Shown: positions 52,754 to 63,320, counted from the stretch's first letter. The stretch: DNA of 64,000 bases from Paracoccus sp. MBLB3053 (GCF_031822435.1 NZ_JAVQLW010000001.1:753501-817500), one strand, 5' to 3'. Numbers and translations: made by a program. Notes: generated from the letters alone by a model not told the origin.

Positions 52754-55291
52754 ATGCCCTATGATCCCGCAAGCAGCGAGCCGCGCTGGCAAGAGGCGTG
52801 GAATGACGCGGATACGTTCCGCGCCATCCGTGACGAGAGGCCGAAATATTACGTCCTCGAGATGTTCCCCTATCCTTCGGGGCGCATCCATATGGGGCAT
52901 GTGCGCAATTACACGATGGGCGATGTGGTCGCGCGTTTCAAACGCGCACAAGGCTTCAGCGTGCTGCATCCGATGGGCTGGGACGCCTTTGGCATGCCCG
53001 CCGAGAACGCCGCGATGGAGCAGGGCGGTCATCCCCGCGACTGGACCTATGCCAATATCGCCACCATGCGCGAGCAGCTGAAACCTTTGGGCCTGTCCAT
53101 CGACTGGAGCCGCGAATTCGCGACCTGCGACGATGAATATGTCCATCAGCAGCAGTCGATGTTCCTCGATTTCCTCGAAGCCGGCCTGATCTATCGCAAA
53201 TCGGCGATGGTGAACTGGGACCCGGTCGACATGACGGTTCTGGCCAATGAGCAGGTCGAGGACGGTCGCGGCTGGCGCTCGGGCGCGCTGGTCGAGCGCC
53301 GCGAGCTGACGCAATGGTTCTTCCGCATCTCGGATTATTCCGATGAATTGCTCTCCGCCTTGGACGATCTGAACGGTTGGCCGGAAAAGGTCCGCCTGAT
53401 GCAGCAGAACTGGATCGGCAAGTCGCGCGGGCTGCAATTCCGCTTCGACATCGTGAACCCTCCGGCGGGCTTCGATCAGATCGAGGTCTATACCACGCGT
53501 CCCGACACGCTGATGGGCGCGAGCTTTGCCGCGCTTTCGCCCGATCACCCGCTGATCAAGGCGCTGGCCGCCGAGCGCCCCGAGATCGCCGAATTCTGCG
53601 CCGAATGCCGCCGCATCGGCACCACCGAGGAAGCCATCGAAACCGCGCCGAAGCTCGGCTTCGACACTGGCCTGACCGTGCGCCATCCGCTTGATCCGAC
53701 TTGGGAATTGCCGATCTGGATCGCGAATTTCGTGCTGATGGATTACGGCACCGGCGCGATTTTCGGCTCCCCCGCCCATGACGAGCGCGACCACGAATTC
53801 GCCACCAAATACGGGTTGCCGATCCGCTCGACCTTCGGGCCGAAGGGCGCGACGCTGGAGGAGGCCGACGCGCTGATCGCCGAGGCCCCCTTCGTGCCGC
53901 TGAAATCCGAGACCGTGAGCTATGTGCGCGGCTTCTCGGGCGCGGCCGACCAGACCGGCGAGGCCGCCGTCGATGCTGCGATCCAGCATGCCGAGGCCTC
54001 GGGCTATGGCGAGGGCGTGACCAAGTTCCGCCTGCGCGACTGGGGCATCTCGCGCCAGCGCTACTGGGGCTGCCCGATCCCGGTCGTGCATTGCGACAGG
54101 TGCGGCACGGTCCCCGAGAAGAAAGAGAACCTGCCGGTCCTGCTGCCGCAGGACGTGACCTTCGACGTGCCGGGCAACCCGCTGGACCGTCACCCGACCT
54201 GGCGCCAGACCGAATGCCCGGTCTGCGGCAAGGCCGCGCGCCGCGAGACCGACACGATGGACACCTTCGTCGATTCCTCGTGGTATTACGCGCGCTTCAC
54301 CGCGCCTCAGGCGAGCACGCCGACGAACCGCGCCGATGCGGATTACTGGATGAATGTCGACCAGTATATCGGCGGCATCGAGCATGCGATCCTGCACCTG
54401 CTCTATTCGCGCTTCTTCGCCCGGGCCATGGTCAAGACCGGCCACCTGCCGGACTCCGCCAAGGAGCCCTTCGACGCGCTGTTCACGCAAGGCATGGTCA
54501 CGCACGAGATCTACATGACCCGCGACGAGCGCGGCCGCCCGGTCTATCACCTGCCGGAATCGGTCAGCGACGGGAAGCTCGCCGACGGCACCGCGGTCGA
54601 GATCATCCCCTCGGCCAAGATGTCGAAGTCGAAGAAGAACGTCGTCGACCCGGTCAACATCGTCGAGAATTTCGGCGCCGATACCGCACGCTGGTTCATG
54701 CTTTCGGACAGCCCGCCCGAGCGCGACGTGGAATGGACCGCCGCCGGGGCCGAGGCCGCGAACAAGTTCCTGTCGCGGGTCTGGCGCCTGTCGGACGAGG
54801 TTGGCGAAGGCAATGCCGATCAGGACCTGCTGCGCAGCGCTCATCGCGCGATTGCCGATGTGACAAAGGCAATCGAAGGCTTTGCCTTCAACAAGGCCGT
54901 TGCGAAACTCTACGAACTGGCCAACGCAATCGGGAAATCGAAAGCGGGCGGAGAGTCCAAGCGTGAAGTGCTGCGCATCCTTGCGCAACTGCTCGCGCCG
55001 ATGGTTCCACACCTTGCCGAAGAGGTCTGGTCGAAAGCCGGCGGTCAGGGCATGGTGGTCGACGCCGCCTGGCCCGAGGCGGACCCTGCGATGCTGGTTT
55101 CGGACAGCGTGGTGCTGCCCATCCAGATCAACGGCAAGCGCCGGGCAGAGATCGAGGTGCCCAAGGACATGAGCAAGGAAGAGATCGAGGCGATCGTACT
55201 GGCCGATGAAACCGTCCAGAAGTTCATGGACGGCTCGGCCCCGAAAAAGCTCATCGTCGTGCCGGGCCGCATCGTCAATGTCGTGGTCTAG
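52754..55291 (+). CDS. leuS: leucyl-tRNA synthetase
   Basis: An 845-residue class I synthetase. The HIGH motif appears as HMGH ([14 protein letters not shown], about residue 38) and KMSKS as [13 protein letters not shown] in the second half; an editing CP1 domain (with [11 protein letters not shown] and [15 protein letters not shown]) lies between. The zinc-like [12 protein letters not shown] and CPVCGK cysteines are retained. Start supported by GGAGG. It overlaps lptE by 14 bp. Confidence 0.97.
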   Translation: MPYDPASSEPRWQEAWNDADTFRAIRDERPKYYVLEMFPYPSGRIHMGHVRNYTMGDVVARFKRAQGFSVLHPMGWDAFGMPAENAAMEQGGHPRDWTYANIATMREQLKPLGLSIDWSREFATCDDEYVHQQQSMFLDFLEAGLIYRKSAMVNWDPVDMTVLANEQVEDGRGWRSGALVERRELTQWFFRISDYSDELLSALDDLNGWPEKVRLMQQNWIGKSRGLQFRFDIVNPPAGFDQIEVYTTRPDTLMGASFAALSPDHPLIKALAAERPEIAEFCAECRRIGTTEEAIETAPKLGFDTGLTVRHPLDPTWELPIWIANFVLMDYGTGAIFGSPAHDERDHEFATKYGLPIRSTFGPKGATLEEADALIAEAPFVPLKSETVSYVRGFSGAADQTGEAAVDAAIQHAEASGYGEGVTKFRLRDWGISRQRYWGCPIPVVHCDRCGTVPEKKENLPVLLPQDVTFDVPGNPLDRHPTWRQTECPVCGKAARRETDTMDTFVDSSWYYARFTAPQASTPTNRADADYWMNVDQYIGGIEHAILHLLYSRFFARAMVKTGHLPDSAKEPFDALFTQGMVTHEIYMTRDERGRPVYHLPESVSDGKLADGTAVEIIPSAKMSKSKKNVVDPVNIVENFGADTARWFMLSDSPPERDVEWTAAGAEAANKFLSRVWRLSDEVGEGNADQDLLRSAHRAIADVTKAIEGFAFNKAVAKLYELANAIGKSKAGGESKREVLRILAQLLAPMVPHLAEEVWSKAGGQGMVVDAAWPEADPAMLVSDSVVLPIQINGKRRAEIEVPKDMSKEEIEAIVLADETVQKFMDGSAPKKLIVVPGRIVNVVV

Positions 55292-55763
55292 GCGCGCGTT
55301 CCTGCTCGGCTCGCTGGCGCTGGCCGCCTGCGGCTTTTCCCCGGTCTATGGGCCGGGGGGAACCGGCGGCAAGCTCTTCGGCAAGATCCGGACCGCCGAT
55401 CCCGAGACTCCGGATGACTTTGCCTTTGCCGGCAGGATTGCCGAGCGGCTTGGCCCCGAAGGTGCTGCAACTTACGAACTTGGTTGGCAATTGCGCATCG
55501 CAGTCGTGCCCCAGGCGATTACCCCCGATGAGATCACGACACGCTATGCGCTCAACGGAAGCGCGGAATATCTGCTGACCGATATTGATACCCGGCGGAC
55601 TGTGGCGCGGGGGCAGGTCAGCAGCTTCACCTCCTATTCGACGACCGGCACGACCATCGCCACAATGGCGGCGGAACAGGACGCGCATGAGCGTCTCGCC
55701 CGGCTGCTGGCCGATCAGGTCGTGAACAGGCTGCTCGCCCTAGAACCCTCGACCGTCGAATGA
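55278..55763 (+). CDS. lptE: LPS assembly lipoprotein LptE
   Basis: A 161-residue outer-membrane lipoprotein. The signal ends in LALAAC followed directly by [10 protein letters not shown], the typical start of mature alphaproteobacterial LptE. It plugs and assembles the LptD translocon that moves LPS to the cell surface. The start ATG lies inside the end of leuS, and its stop overlaps holA by 4 bp, the conserved leuS-lptE-holA arrangement. Confidence 0.9.
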   Translation: MSWSRRAFLLGSLALAACGFSPVYGPGGTGGKLFGKIRTADPETPDDFAFAGRIAERLGPEGAATYELGWQLRIAVVPQAITPDEITTRYALNGSAEYLLTDIDTRRTVARGQVSSFTSYSTTGTTIATMAAEQDAHERLARLLADQVVNRLLALEPSTVE

Positions 55764-56788
55764 TCCTGAAAGGCCCAGAGATTGGTCGCTACCTGTCGCG
55801 CCCCGACCCGACGCGGCCGGCCTTGCTGATCTATGGACAGGACGCGATGCGCGTTGCGCTGAAGCGCGCCGAGGCGGTCAAGGCGCTCGTCGGAGACGGC
55901 GCCGAAGAGGAAATGCGCCTGACGCGCCTGCCCGGGGCCGAGTTGCGCAAGGACCCGGCCGCCCTGCTGGATGCGGTGAAGGCGGTCGGCTTCTTTCCCG
56001 GCCAGCGCGTTGTCCTGGTCGATGACGCACCTGATGCCAGTGCCCCTGCCGTAGCATCCGCGATTGCCGAGTGGCGCGCCGGAGATGCGGTCATTGTCGT
56101 GGCGGCGGGCGGGCTTTCCAAGGGCTCGGCCCTGCGCAAGCTGTTCGAACCGCATCCCGCAGCGGTGACGACGCCGATCTACGACGATCCGCCCGGAGAG
56201 GACGAGATAACCCGCTGGCTGAGCGCGGCGGGCCTGCGCGAGGTGCCCCGCGACGCGATGCGTGACCTGATCTCGCTGAGCCGCGCACTCGACCCCGGCG
56301 ATTTCCGACAGACGGTCGAGAAGATCGGGCTCTACAAGCATGGCGACGAAACCCTGCTTACCCCCGAAGAGATCGCGCTTCTGGCGCCCGCGACCATCGA
56401 GGCCGAGGTCGACGATCTGGTAGATTGCGTAGCCGAACGGCGGGCGCGCGAATTTGGTCCTTTGATGCGAAGGATAGAAGGGCAGGGTATCGCCCCGGTC
56501 ACGCTTTGCATCGCGGCACTGCGCCATTTCCGTGCCCTGCACGCCGCCTCTTCGGACCCCGGCGGGCCAGGGGCAGGAATCGCGAAACTCCGGCCCCCGG
56601 TATTTGGCCCGCGTCGCGACCGCATGATGCGCCAAGCCCAGGACTGGGGAATGCACGCGCTCGAAGACGCGATCCACCAGCTGATCGATACCGATCTTGT
56701 CCTGCGATCCTCGTCCAAGGCGCCACCAATGGCCGTCATGGAGCGCATGCTGCTGCGCCTGTGCATGATGCCCCGGGGCGGAAGATGA
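55760..56788 (+). CDS. holA: DNA polymerase III subunit delta
   Basis: A 342-residue HolA protein, the clamp-loader subunit that opens the beta clamp. It begins [20 protein letters not shown] and has the AAA+-like fold without an intact ATPase site, as usual for delta. ALLIYGQDAMRV and the helical collar domain near the C-terminus support the call. It overlaps both lptE and the following flavoprotein gene by 4 bp. Confidence 0.92.
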   Translation: MILKGPEIGRYLSRPDPTRPALLIYGQDAMRVALKRAEAVKALVGDGAEEEMRLTRLPGAELRKDPAALLDAVKAVGFFPGQRVVLVDDAPDASAPAVASAIAEWRAGDAVIVVAAGGLSKGSALRKLFEPHPAAVTTPIYDDPPGEDEITRWLSAAGLREVPRDAMRDLISLSRALDPGDFRQTVEKIGLYKHGDETLLTPEEIALLAPATIEAEVDDLVDCVAERRAREFGPLMRRIEGQGIAPVTLCIAALRHFRALHAASSDPGGPGAGIAKLRPPVFGPRRDRMMRQAQDWGMHALEDAIHQLIDTDLVLRSSSKAPPMAVMERMLLRLCMMPRGGR

Positions 56789-57987
56789 CCCCAGTGGAAA
56801 GGGTCGAGGCGCTGGTGATCGGCGCCGGACCTGCCGGGCTCATGGCAGCCGAGACCCTTGCCAGGCGTGGTGTCAGGGTGGTGATCGCCGAGGCCATGCC
56901 GACCCCTGCGCGCAAGTTTCTGATGGCCGGCAAGTCCGGGCTGAACCTGACCAAGGACGAAAGCCCGGATGCATTCCGATCGCGTCTTCAGGGCGGGTTG
57001 GCCCATTCCCCCGGCTGCCTTGGGCTGCATGAAACCGGTCCCGCCCAGATCATGGCATGGACGAGAGGGCTGGGGGTCGAGCTTTTCATCGGGTCGACAG
57101 GCCGGGTCTTTCCGGTCGGCATGAAGGGCTCGCCCATGCTGCGGGCATGGTTGGCGCGCTTGCGAGGCCTTGGCGTCGAACTGCGCACGCGCTGGCGCTG
57201 GCTCGGCTTCGAAGACCGGGACTTCCGGTTCGAGACACCCGAAGGCATCGTGCTGTTGCGGCCCGCCGTGACCGTGATCGCGCTTGGCGGGGCTAGCTGG
57301 CCAAGGCTGGGATCAGACGCAGCCTGGGTCCCCTGGCTTGAAGAGCGCGGTGTTTCGGTCGCTCCATTCCAACCAGCGAATATGGGATTTCGGGTAAGCT
57401 GGTCGCCCGCGATGACGCGCCATTTCGGACAGGCGGTCAAGGGCGTCGCCTTGTCGGCAGGCAAGTTGCACAGCCGCGGCGAATGGGTCGTCACCGCGCG
57501 GGGAATCGAAGGCGGGGGGCTTTACGAGGTCGCCGCGGCCATGCGCGACGGGGCGGAGGCGCGGATAGACCTGGCGCCCGACCTCGGCCAGGTGGAACTG
57601 GCGCGCCGCTTCTCTGCGGCTGCGGGCAAGCTTTCGGTCGGAAACCGGCTGCGACGCGTGCTTGGCGACCCGCTGCGCGCCGCGCTGTTGATGGAATGGG
57701 GCAAGCCATTGCCAGGCGATCCGGCGACGCTGGCCCAGCGGGCAAAGTCGCTGCCATTGCGCCATGACGGGCCGATGGGGCTGGAAAGGGCCATTTCCTC
57801 GGCCGGGGGCATCACGGCCCAGAGCGTGACCGAGACGCTGGAATTGCGCGACCTGCCGGGCGTCTTCGCCGCAGGAGAAATGCTCGACTGGGAAGCGCCG
57901 ACCGGGGGTTACCTGCTGACGACCTGCCTTGCCTCGGGCAGGCTGGCCGGGCAGGGCGCCGCCGCCTATCTCGGCGCGCGGCACTGA
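56785..57987 (+). CDS. TIGR03862 family flavoprotein (HI0933/BaiN-like)
   Basis: A 400-residue NAD(P)/FAD-dependent oxidoreductase. FAD motif ALVIGAGPAGLMAAETLARRG at the N-terminus, the RKFLMAGKSGLNLTKDE block and the C-terminal GVFAAGEMLDWEAPTGGYLL mark the TIGR03862/YhiN group. Reaction unknown. The ATG at 56785 overlaps the holA stop by 4 bp; the longer frame from 56425 is out-of-frame holA. It ends the leuS operon. Confidence 0.88.
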   Translation: MTPVERVEALVIGAGPAGLMAAETLARRGVRVVIAEAMPTPARKFLMAGKSGLNLTKDESPDAFRSRLQGGLAHSPGCLGLHETGPAQIMAWTRGLGVELFIGSTGRVFPVGMKGSPMLRAWLARLRGLGVELRTRWRWLGFEDRDFRFETPEGIVLLRPAVTVIALGGASWPRLGSDAAWVPWLEERGVSVAPFQPANMGFRVSWSPAMTRHFGQAVKGVALSAGKLHSRGEWVVTARGIEGGGLYEVAAAMRDGAEARIDLAPDLGQVELARRFSAAAGKLSVGNRLRRVLGDPLRAALLMEWGKPLPGDPATLAQRAKSLPLRHDGPMGLERAISSAGGITAQSVTETLELRDLPGVFAAGEMLDWEAPTGGYLLTTCLASGRLAGQGAAAYLGARH

Positions 57988-58059
57988 TCCCGCAGAGTGG
58001 GCATTGACGTCGACCCGGCGCGGGAGCAGGAATGAGGCTTCCATACCACGGAGACCGTC

Positions 58060-59325
58060 ATGACTCCAGCCACCCGCTCGTCCCTGTTTACGCCGGTGCT
58101 GATCGGCGGCTCGCTGATCCTGTTGATCAACTTTGCCCTGCGGGCCAGTTTTGGCGTATTCCAGATTCCGATCGCTCAGGAATTCGGCTGGCCAAGGACG
58201 GAATTCAGCCTTGCCATCGCCATCCAGAACCTTGCATGGGGCATCGGTCAGCCGATCTTCGGAGCCCTGGGGGAACGCTGGGGCGATCGCTGGTCGATCA
58301 TCATCGGCGCCTTCCTTTATTCGGCGGGCCTGATCCTGACGGCCTATGCAACCTCGCCCGCTTCCATGCAGCTGCTGGAGATCATGGTCGGCTTCGGCGT
58401 CGCCGGCACCGGCTTTGGCGTGATCCTGGCCGTGATCGGCCGGGCCTCCAGCGACGAAAATCGCAGCCTAGCCCTTGGCATTGCGACGGCGGCGGGATCG
58501 GCCGGCCAGGTCTTTGGCGCCCCTCTCGCCGAGGCTCTGCTTGCGCATTATCCTTGGCAGACGGTCTTCATCATCTTCGGCGTCATCGTTCTGGCCTGCC
58601 TGCTGTTCCTGCCCATGCTGGGGGGTGGTCGCCCGGCCACGAAGCACGAGCTCGACGAAAGCATGGGCACCGTTCTTAGGCGCGCCTTTACCGATCCGTC
58701 CTATCTGATGATCTTCGTGGGCTTCTTTTCCTGCGGATACCAGCTTGCCTTCATCACCGCTCATTTCCCCGCAATGATCACCGAGATATGCGGCCCGATC
58801 AGCCCGATGGGCACATTGGCGAGCATAGGCATCACCACCACCTCGGCCCTTGGTGCCGCGGCCATCTCGCTGATCGGCATGGCCAACATCGCAGGAGCGA
58901 TCTTTGCCGGCTGGCTCGGCAAGCGCTACACCAAGAAATACCTGCTGGCCGGAATCTATGCTCTGCGGACGATCGCGGCGGCCACTTTCATCCTGATGCC
59001 GATAACGCCGACCAGCGTCATCATCTTCTCTTTGGTGATGGGGGCGCTGTGGCTGGCCACGGTGCCGCTGACCTCGGGGCTGGTCGCGCATATCTACGGG
59101 CTGCGCTACATGGGGACGCTTTACGGCTTCGTCTTCCTCAGCCACCAGCTCGGCTCGTTCCTCGGGGTCTGGCTGGGTGGCAAGATGTACGACATCTACG
59201 GAGATTACACGATGGTGTGGTGGGTCGGCGTCGGTGTCGGCGCAATCAGCGCGCTCATCCATCTGCCGGTACGCGAGGCGCCACTGCGGATTCCGACTGC
59301 CCATCCTTCGGGCGTCGCGTCTTGA
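58060..59325 (+). CDS. MFS transporter (OFA-like)
   Basis: A 421-residue major facilitator with twelve predicted membrane segments. The loop GALGERWGDRWS after TM2 and the FGWPRTEFSLAIAIQ opening resemble monocarboxylate/oxalate-formate type carriers. Substrate unknown. GGAGACC lies before the ATG. A second MFS gene follows after 49 bp on the same strand. Confidence 0.85.
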   Translation: MTPATRSSLFTPVLIGGSLILLINFALRASFGVFQIPIAQEFGWPRTEFSLAIAIQNLAWGIGQPIFGALGERWGDRWSIIIGAFLYSAGLILTAYATSPASMQLLEIMVGFGVAGTGFGVILAVIGRASSDENRSLALGIATAAGSAGQVFGAPLAEALLAHYPWQTVFIIFGVIVLACLLFLPMLGGGRPATKHELDESMGTVLRRAFTDPSYLMIFVGFFSCGYQLAFITAHFPAMITEICGPISPMGTLASIGITTTSALGAAAISLIGMANIAGAIFAGWLGKRYTKKYLLAGIYALRTIAAATFILMPITPTSVIIFSLVMGALWLATVPLTSGLVAHIYGLRYMGTLYGFVFLSHQLGSFLGVWLGGKMYDIYGDYTMVWWVGVGVGAISALIHLPVREAPLRIPTAHPSGVAS

Positions 59326-59374
59326 ACTTCCTGCCGGGCTGACGCAGCTTCACCCCGCCGCGAGGGGGGAAATC

Positions 59375-60568
59375 ATGCGAGCACTTCTGTCCGGCGGGAT
59401 CATCAGCCTGATCCTGGCCTATATGCTGAGCCAGTTCTATCGTGCTTTCCTCGCCGTGCTTTCACCGGTCCTGAAAACCGAACTGGGCGCAGGGCCTGAT
59501 GATCTGGCGATCAGTTCGGGCATGTGGTTCATCACTTTCGCCGCCATGCAGATCCCGATCGGCTGGTCGCTCGACCGGTTCGGACCTCGGCTGACCGTTG
59601 CCTCGCTTCTTGCGCTTGGCGGGGCAGGTGGGGCGGCAGTGTTTGCGCTGGCCTCGGCGCCCTGGCATCTGCACCTGTCGCTTGGCCTTCTGGGGATCGG
59701 TTGCGCACCGGCCCTGATGGGAAGCTATTATATCTTTGCGAGAACCTATCCGGCAGCAATCTTCGGCACGCTTGCAGGCGCGGTCGTGGGCTTCGGATCG
59801 CTCGGCAACATTCTGGGCGCGGCACCTCTTGTCTGGGTGATCGAGGCGATGGGCTGGCGCAGCACGCTTTGGTGGCTCGCGGCGGCGACGCTGGCCGTGG
59901 CCTTGGCCATCACGGCACTGGTGCGCGACCCCGAGGAACTGGGCGGCAGTTCCCCACGCGGTTCTCTGGCAGAGATTCTGAAGCTGCGGGCCTTGTGGTT
60001 CATCCTGCCGCTCTTCTCGGTCAACTATGCGGCATCTGCGGCGATCCGCGGGCTTTGGGCCGGACCCTATCTCGCGCAGGTTCATGACGCCTCCGAGTTT
60101 CTGATCGGTCGCGCAACGCTGGCCATGGGCATCGCAATGGTTCTGGGCAGCTTTCTGGTCGGTCCACTTGCGACGGCGTTGCGTTCGCTCCGCAGCACGG
60201 CGCTGATCTTCAATGGCGGCGCTGTCGTCGTCATGGCCGGATTGTGGCTGCTGCCCGCGCAAAGCATCGGGCTATCAGTCGGCCTGCTCGCCCTCGTCGG
60301 CCTATCGGGCGCATCCTATACCCTGCTGATGGCGCATGGGCGCGCGTTCCTTCCGCCGCATCTGGTCGGCCGGGGCGTGACCTTTCTCAACATGTTTTCA
60401 ATCGGCGGGGCCGGGGTTCTTCAGTTCGCATCGCGACCCGTCTATCGGGCGGCCATCAAGGGGCAGGGCGCCGCCGAGGCCTATTCCGACCTGTTCCTGT
60501 TCTTTCTCATTCCGCTTACGATAGGGTTCGTTCTTTACTTCCTGACCCCAGAGGCGCCCGATGCCTGA
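59375..60568 (+). CDS. MFS transporter
   Basis: A 397-residue MFS carrier with eleven to twelve membrane segments; SLDRFGPRLTV after TM2 is the conserved MFS loop. It is not a close relative of the preceding MFS protein. The ATG at 59375 has GAGGGGGG upstream. Its stop overlaps the start of the GT4 gene by 8 bp. Substrate unknown. Confidence 0.83.
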   Translation: MRALLSGGIISLILAYMLSQFYRAFLAVLSPVLKTELGAGPDDLAISSGMWFITFAAMQIPIGWSLDRFGPRLTVASLLALGGAGGAAVFALASAPWHLHLSLGLLGIGCAPALMGSYYIFARTYPAAIFGTLAGAVVGFGSLGNILGAAPLVWVIEAMGWRSTLWWLAAATLAVALAITALVRDPEELGGSSPRGSLAEILKLRALWFILPLFSVNYAASAAIRGLWAGPYLAQVHDASEFLIGRATLAMGIAMVLGSFLVGPLATALRSLRSTALIFNGGAVVVMAGLWLLPAQSIGLSVGLLALVGLSGASYTLLMAHGRAFLPPHLVGRGVTFLNMFSIGGAGVLQFASRPVYRAAIKGQGAAEAYSDLFLFFLIPLTIGFVLYFLTPEAPDA

Positions 60569-61607
60569 ACTGCCCGACGACCGGATCGAGGTCGTTGCCC
60601 CCAATCTCAAGCGCCGCCTGTCTGGTGTCACCGCAACCGTCGTGCGCCTGATCCCGATCCAGTCCAGCATGATCGGGATCGTGACGACGGGGCCCGGTCT
60701 GCCCGAAACCCTGCCCCATATCACGCTGAGGCGCGCGGCGGGCCTGTCAGGAAAGCGCTGGCGAGTCTGGCACGCGCGCCGCAATACCGAAATGGCCCTT
60801 GGCCTGATCCTGCGCCGCCTCTTGCGCCGCCGCTACAAGCTGCTTTTCACATCCGCCGCGCAGCGCGCGCATACCGGCTTCACCCGCTGGTTGATCCGGC
60901 AGCAGGACGAGGTGATCGCCACCTCGCCGCAGGCGGCAAGCTATCTCGAGCGCCCCGCCACGGTTATCCTGCACGGGGTCGACCTTGGGATCTTTCACCC
61001 TTCGCCCGAGCGCGAGAAAATTCGTGCCCGATTGGGTTTTGCCCCGGACGACATCGTGATTGGCTGTTTCGGACGCGTCCGGGCCCAGAAGGGCGTCGAC
61101 CTGCTAGTCGAGGCAGCGCTGCGCCTTTTCCCGGCGCGGCCACGGGCACGGTTGATTTTCACTGGCCGGGTCACGGCGGATAACCAGAAATTCACCGATG
61201 ATCTCAAGGCTCGGATCGCGGCTGCCGGGCTTTCCGATCGCATCTGCTTTCTGGGGGAAGTGCCCTGGGAACGGGTCGTCGAGAATTACCAGGCAATCGA
61301 CCTGTTTGCCGCACCCGCGCGATGGGAAGGTTTCGGGCTTACACCGCTTGAGGCGATGGCTTGCGGTGTTCCCGTTGTCGCCGCCCGCGTAGGCGCCTTT
61401 GAAACCCTCATCCGGGACGGCGAGACAGGCAGCCTGATCCCGCGCGAAGATATCGACGCCCTGACCAACGCACTGGCTCATTGGTTCGACAATGACGAGG
61501 CCCGGCAGGCGGCAGGAGCCGCCGCACGCAACCATGTCGAGGCCAATCACGCGATCGAGGGAGAGGCACGAGCAATCGTGGACGTGTATCGAAAGCTGCT
61601 TGCATGA
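60561..61607 (+). CDS. GT4 glycosyltransferase, LPS core type (LpsB-like)
   Basis: A 348-residue retaining glycosyltransferase of family GT4. The C-terminal half has the donor site GCFGRVRAQKGVDLLVEAA and the E-x7-E motif EGFGLTPLEAMACGVPVVAA. The N-terminal part (PIQSSMIGIVTTGPGLPETLP) resembles the alphaproteobacterial LpsB/LpcC group that adds mannose to the LPS inner core. Its stop overlaps the following GT29-like gene by 4 bp, so the two probably act on the same glycan. Confidence 0.87.
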   Translation: MPELPDDRIEVVAPNLKRRLSGVTATVVRLIPIQSSMIGIVTTGPGLPETLPHITLRRAAGLSGKRWRVWHARRNTEMALGLILRRLLRRRYKLLFTSAAQRAHTGFTRWLIRQQDEVIATSPQAASYLERPATVILHGVDLGIFHPSPEREKIRARLGFAPDDIVIGCFGRVRAQKGVDLLVEAALRLFPARPRARLIFTGRVTADNQKFTDDLKARIAAAGLSDRICFLGEVPWERVVENYQAIDLFAAPARWEGFGLTPLEAMACGVPVVAARVGAFETLIRDGETGSLIPREDIDALTNALAHWFDNDEARQAAGAAARNHVEANHAIEGEARAIVDVYRKLLA

Positions 61608-62221
61608 ACCGGCTGGGTTTTCTGGTCAGGCGCACGATCAGGGACGAAGCCGCGCTGCAACGCCTGTCCGTTCCCCAATCCGAACTCATGGCCGAACTCG
61701 CCGGCAAGGATGTCGCCTTGGTTGGAAATGCCCGCGCGCTTGCCGGTTCTCGCCATGGCCAGGCCATCGACGCCGCTGATCTGGTCATTCGGATCAATCG
61801 CGCCCCGATGCCTCATCCGGAAAGCCATGGCACGCGCACCGACTGGCTGGGGCTCGCGGTGGCGCTTGGCAGGGAGGAGCGTGCGCGCATTCGCCCGGGC
61901 CGCATCCTGTGGATGTCGCACAAGCGCAAGAGGCTGGATTGGCAATCCGCCAACAGCCCTGGCTTCTATCTTCATCCGCTGGCCGATTATGCCGCCCTGA
62001 AAACCGATCTGCACGCCCCGCCCACGACGGGCGCCCTGCTCATCGAGCTGATCTCGCGCTCGAAAATGACAAGGCTCCGCCTCTACGGCTTCGATTTCTT
62101 CGCTTCGCTCTCGCTCTCCGGAAGTCGCACCGCAGACAAAGTGCCGCACGATTTCGGCAATGAGGCGGAATGGGTGGCAAATTTACATAAAAACGACAAA
62201 CGCATCATGCACATTCGCTGA
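61604..62221 (+). CDS. GT29 family (sialyltransferase-fold) glycosyltransferase, copy 2
   Basis: A 205-residue protein with clear GT29 motifs: L motif DVALVGNARALAGSRHGQAID ... DLVIRINRAP (about 36-68) followed by HGTRTDWLG, S motif PTTGALLIELISRS ... LRLYGFDFF (about 142-166), and HDFGNE fitting H-x4-E of motif VS. It is short for a sialyltransferase and has no signal anchor, as expected for a cytoplasmic bacterial enzyme. Translational coupling to the LpsB-like gene suggests it caps LPS core, perhaps with a nonulosonic acid; this is inference. Confidence 0.75.
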   Translation: MNRLGFLVRRTIRDEAALQRLSVPQSELMAELAGKDVALVGNARALAGSRHGQAIDAADLVIRINRAPMPHPESHGTRTDWLGLAVALGREERARIRPGRILWMSHKRKRLDWQSANSPGFYLHPLADYAALKTDLHAPPTTGALLIELISRSKMTRLRLYGFDFFASLSLSGSRTADKVPHDFGNEAEWVANLHKNDKRIMHIR

Positions 62222-62297
62222 ACAACGTCAGAAATCTGCTTTCGTTTTCCGCGATCCTGCCCTATATCGCGGCGTCTTTACATGAGGAGACCCCCAG

Positions 62298-63320
62298 ATG
62301 GGCTACAAGGTCGTTGTCGCCGGCGCCACGGGGAACGTGGGCCGTGAAATGCTGAACATTCTCGCCGAGCGCGAGTTCCCTGCCGATGAGGTTGTCGCTC
62401 TGGCTTCGCGCCGGAGCCTTGGCACCGAGGTCAGCTATGGCGACAAGACCCTGAAGACCAAGGACATCGAGGGGTTCGATTTCACCGGGTATGACATCGC
62501 CCTGTTTGCGATCGGCTCGGAGGCGACCAAGCAATACGCCCCCATCGCGGCTTCGCAAGGTTGTGTCGTGATCGATAACTCGTCGCTCTATCGCTATGAT
62601 CCGGAAATCCCGCTGGTCGTGCCGGAGGTGAACCCGGACGCGGTCGAGGAATACCGCAGCAAGATGATCATCGCGAACCCGAACTGCTCGACCGCACAGA
62701 TGGTCGTCGCATTGAAGCCACTGCACGACCGGGCGCGGATCAAGCGTGTGGTCGTATCGACCTATCAGTCGGTTTCGGGCGCAGGCAAGGATGGGATGGA
62801 TGAGCTCTGGAATCAGACCAAGGGCATGTATGTGCCCGGCCAGGAGGTCGAGCCGAAGAAGTTCCAGAAGCAGATCGCCTTCAACGTGATCCCGCAGATC
62901 GATGTCTTCCTTGACAGTGGCGACACCAAGGAAGAATGGAAGATGGCAGCCGAGACCAAGAAGATCATGGACCCGTCGATCAAGGTCACGGCGACCTGCG
63001 TCCGCGTCCCGGTCTTTGTCGGCCATTCCGAGGCCGTCAACATCGAATTCGAGGACTTCCTTGACGAAGACGAGGCCCGCGACATCCTGCGCGAAGCTCC
63101 GGGCGTGCTGGTCATCGACAAGCGCGAGCCTGGCGGCTACTCGACCCCGGTGGAATGTGTGGGCGATTTCGCAACCTTCGTGTCGCGCATCCGTCAGGAC
63201 GTTACGATCGAAAACGGTCTCAATCTCTGGTGCGTGTCGGACAACCTGCGCAAGGGCGCGGCGCTGAACGCGGTCCAGATCGCCGAGCTGCTTGGAAACC
63301 GCTGCCTGAAAAAGGGCTGA
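62298..63320 (+). CDS. asd: aspartate-semialdehyde dehydrogenase
   Basis: A 340-residue ASADH that reduces L-aspartyl phosphate to the semialdehyde for lysine, threonine and methionine synthesis. NADP motif GATGNVGREML, the nucleophilic cysteine in ANPNCSTAQM (about residue 133) and SVSGAGKDGMDEL are present. GAGGAGAC precedes the start. Single-gene unit with its own terminator. Confidence 0.96.
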   Translation: MGYKVVVAGATGNVGREMLNILAEREFPADEVVALASRRSLGTEVSYGDKTLKTKDIEGFDFTGYDIALFAIGSEATKQYAPIAASQGCVVIDNSSLYRYDPEIPLVVPEVNPDAVEEYRSKMIIANPNCSTAQMVVALKPLHDRARIKRVVVSTYQSVSGAGKDGMDELWNQTKGMYVPGQEVEPKKFQKQIAFNVIPQIDVFLDSGDTKEEWKMAAETKKIMDPSIKVTATCVRVPVFVGHSEAVNIEFEDFLDEDEARDILREAPGVLVIDKREPGGYSTPVECVGDFATFVSRIRQDVTIENGLNLWCVSDNLRKGAALNAVQIAELLGNRCLKKG

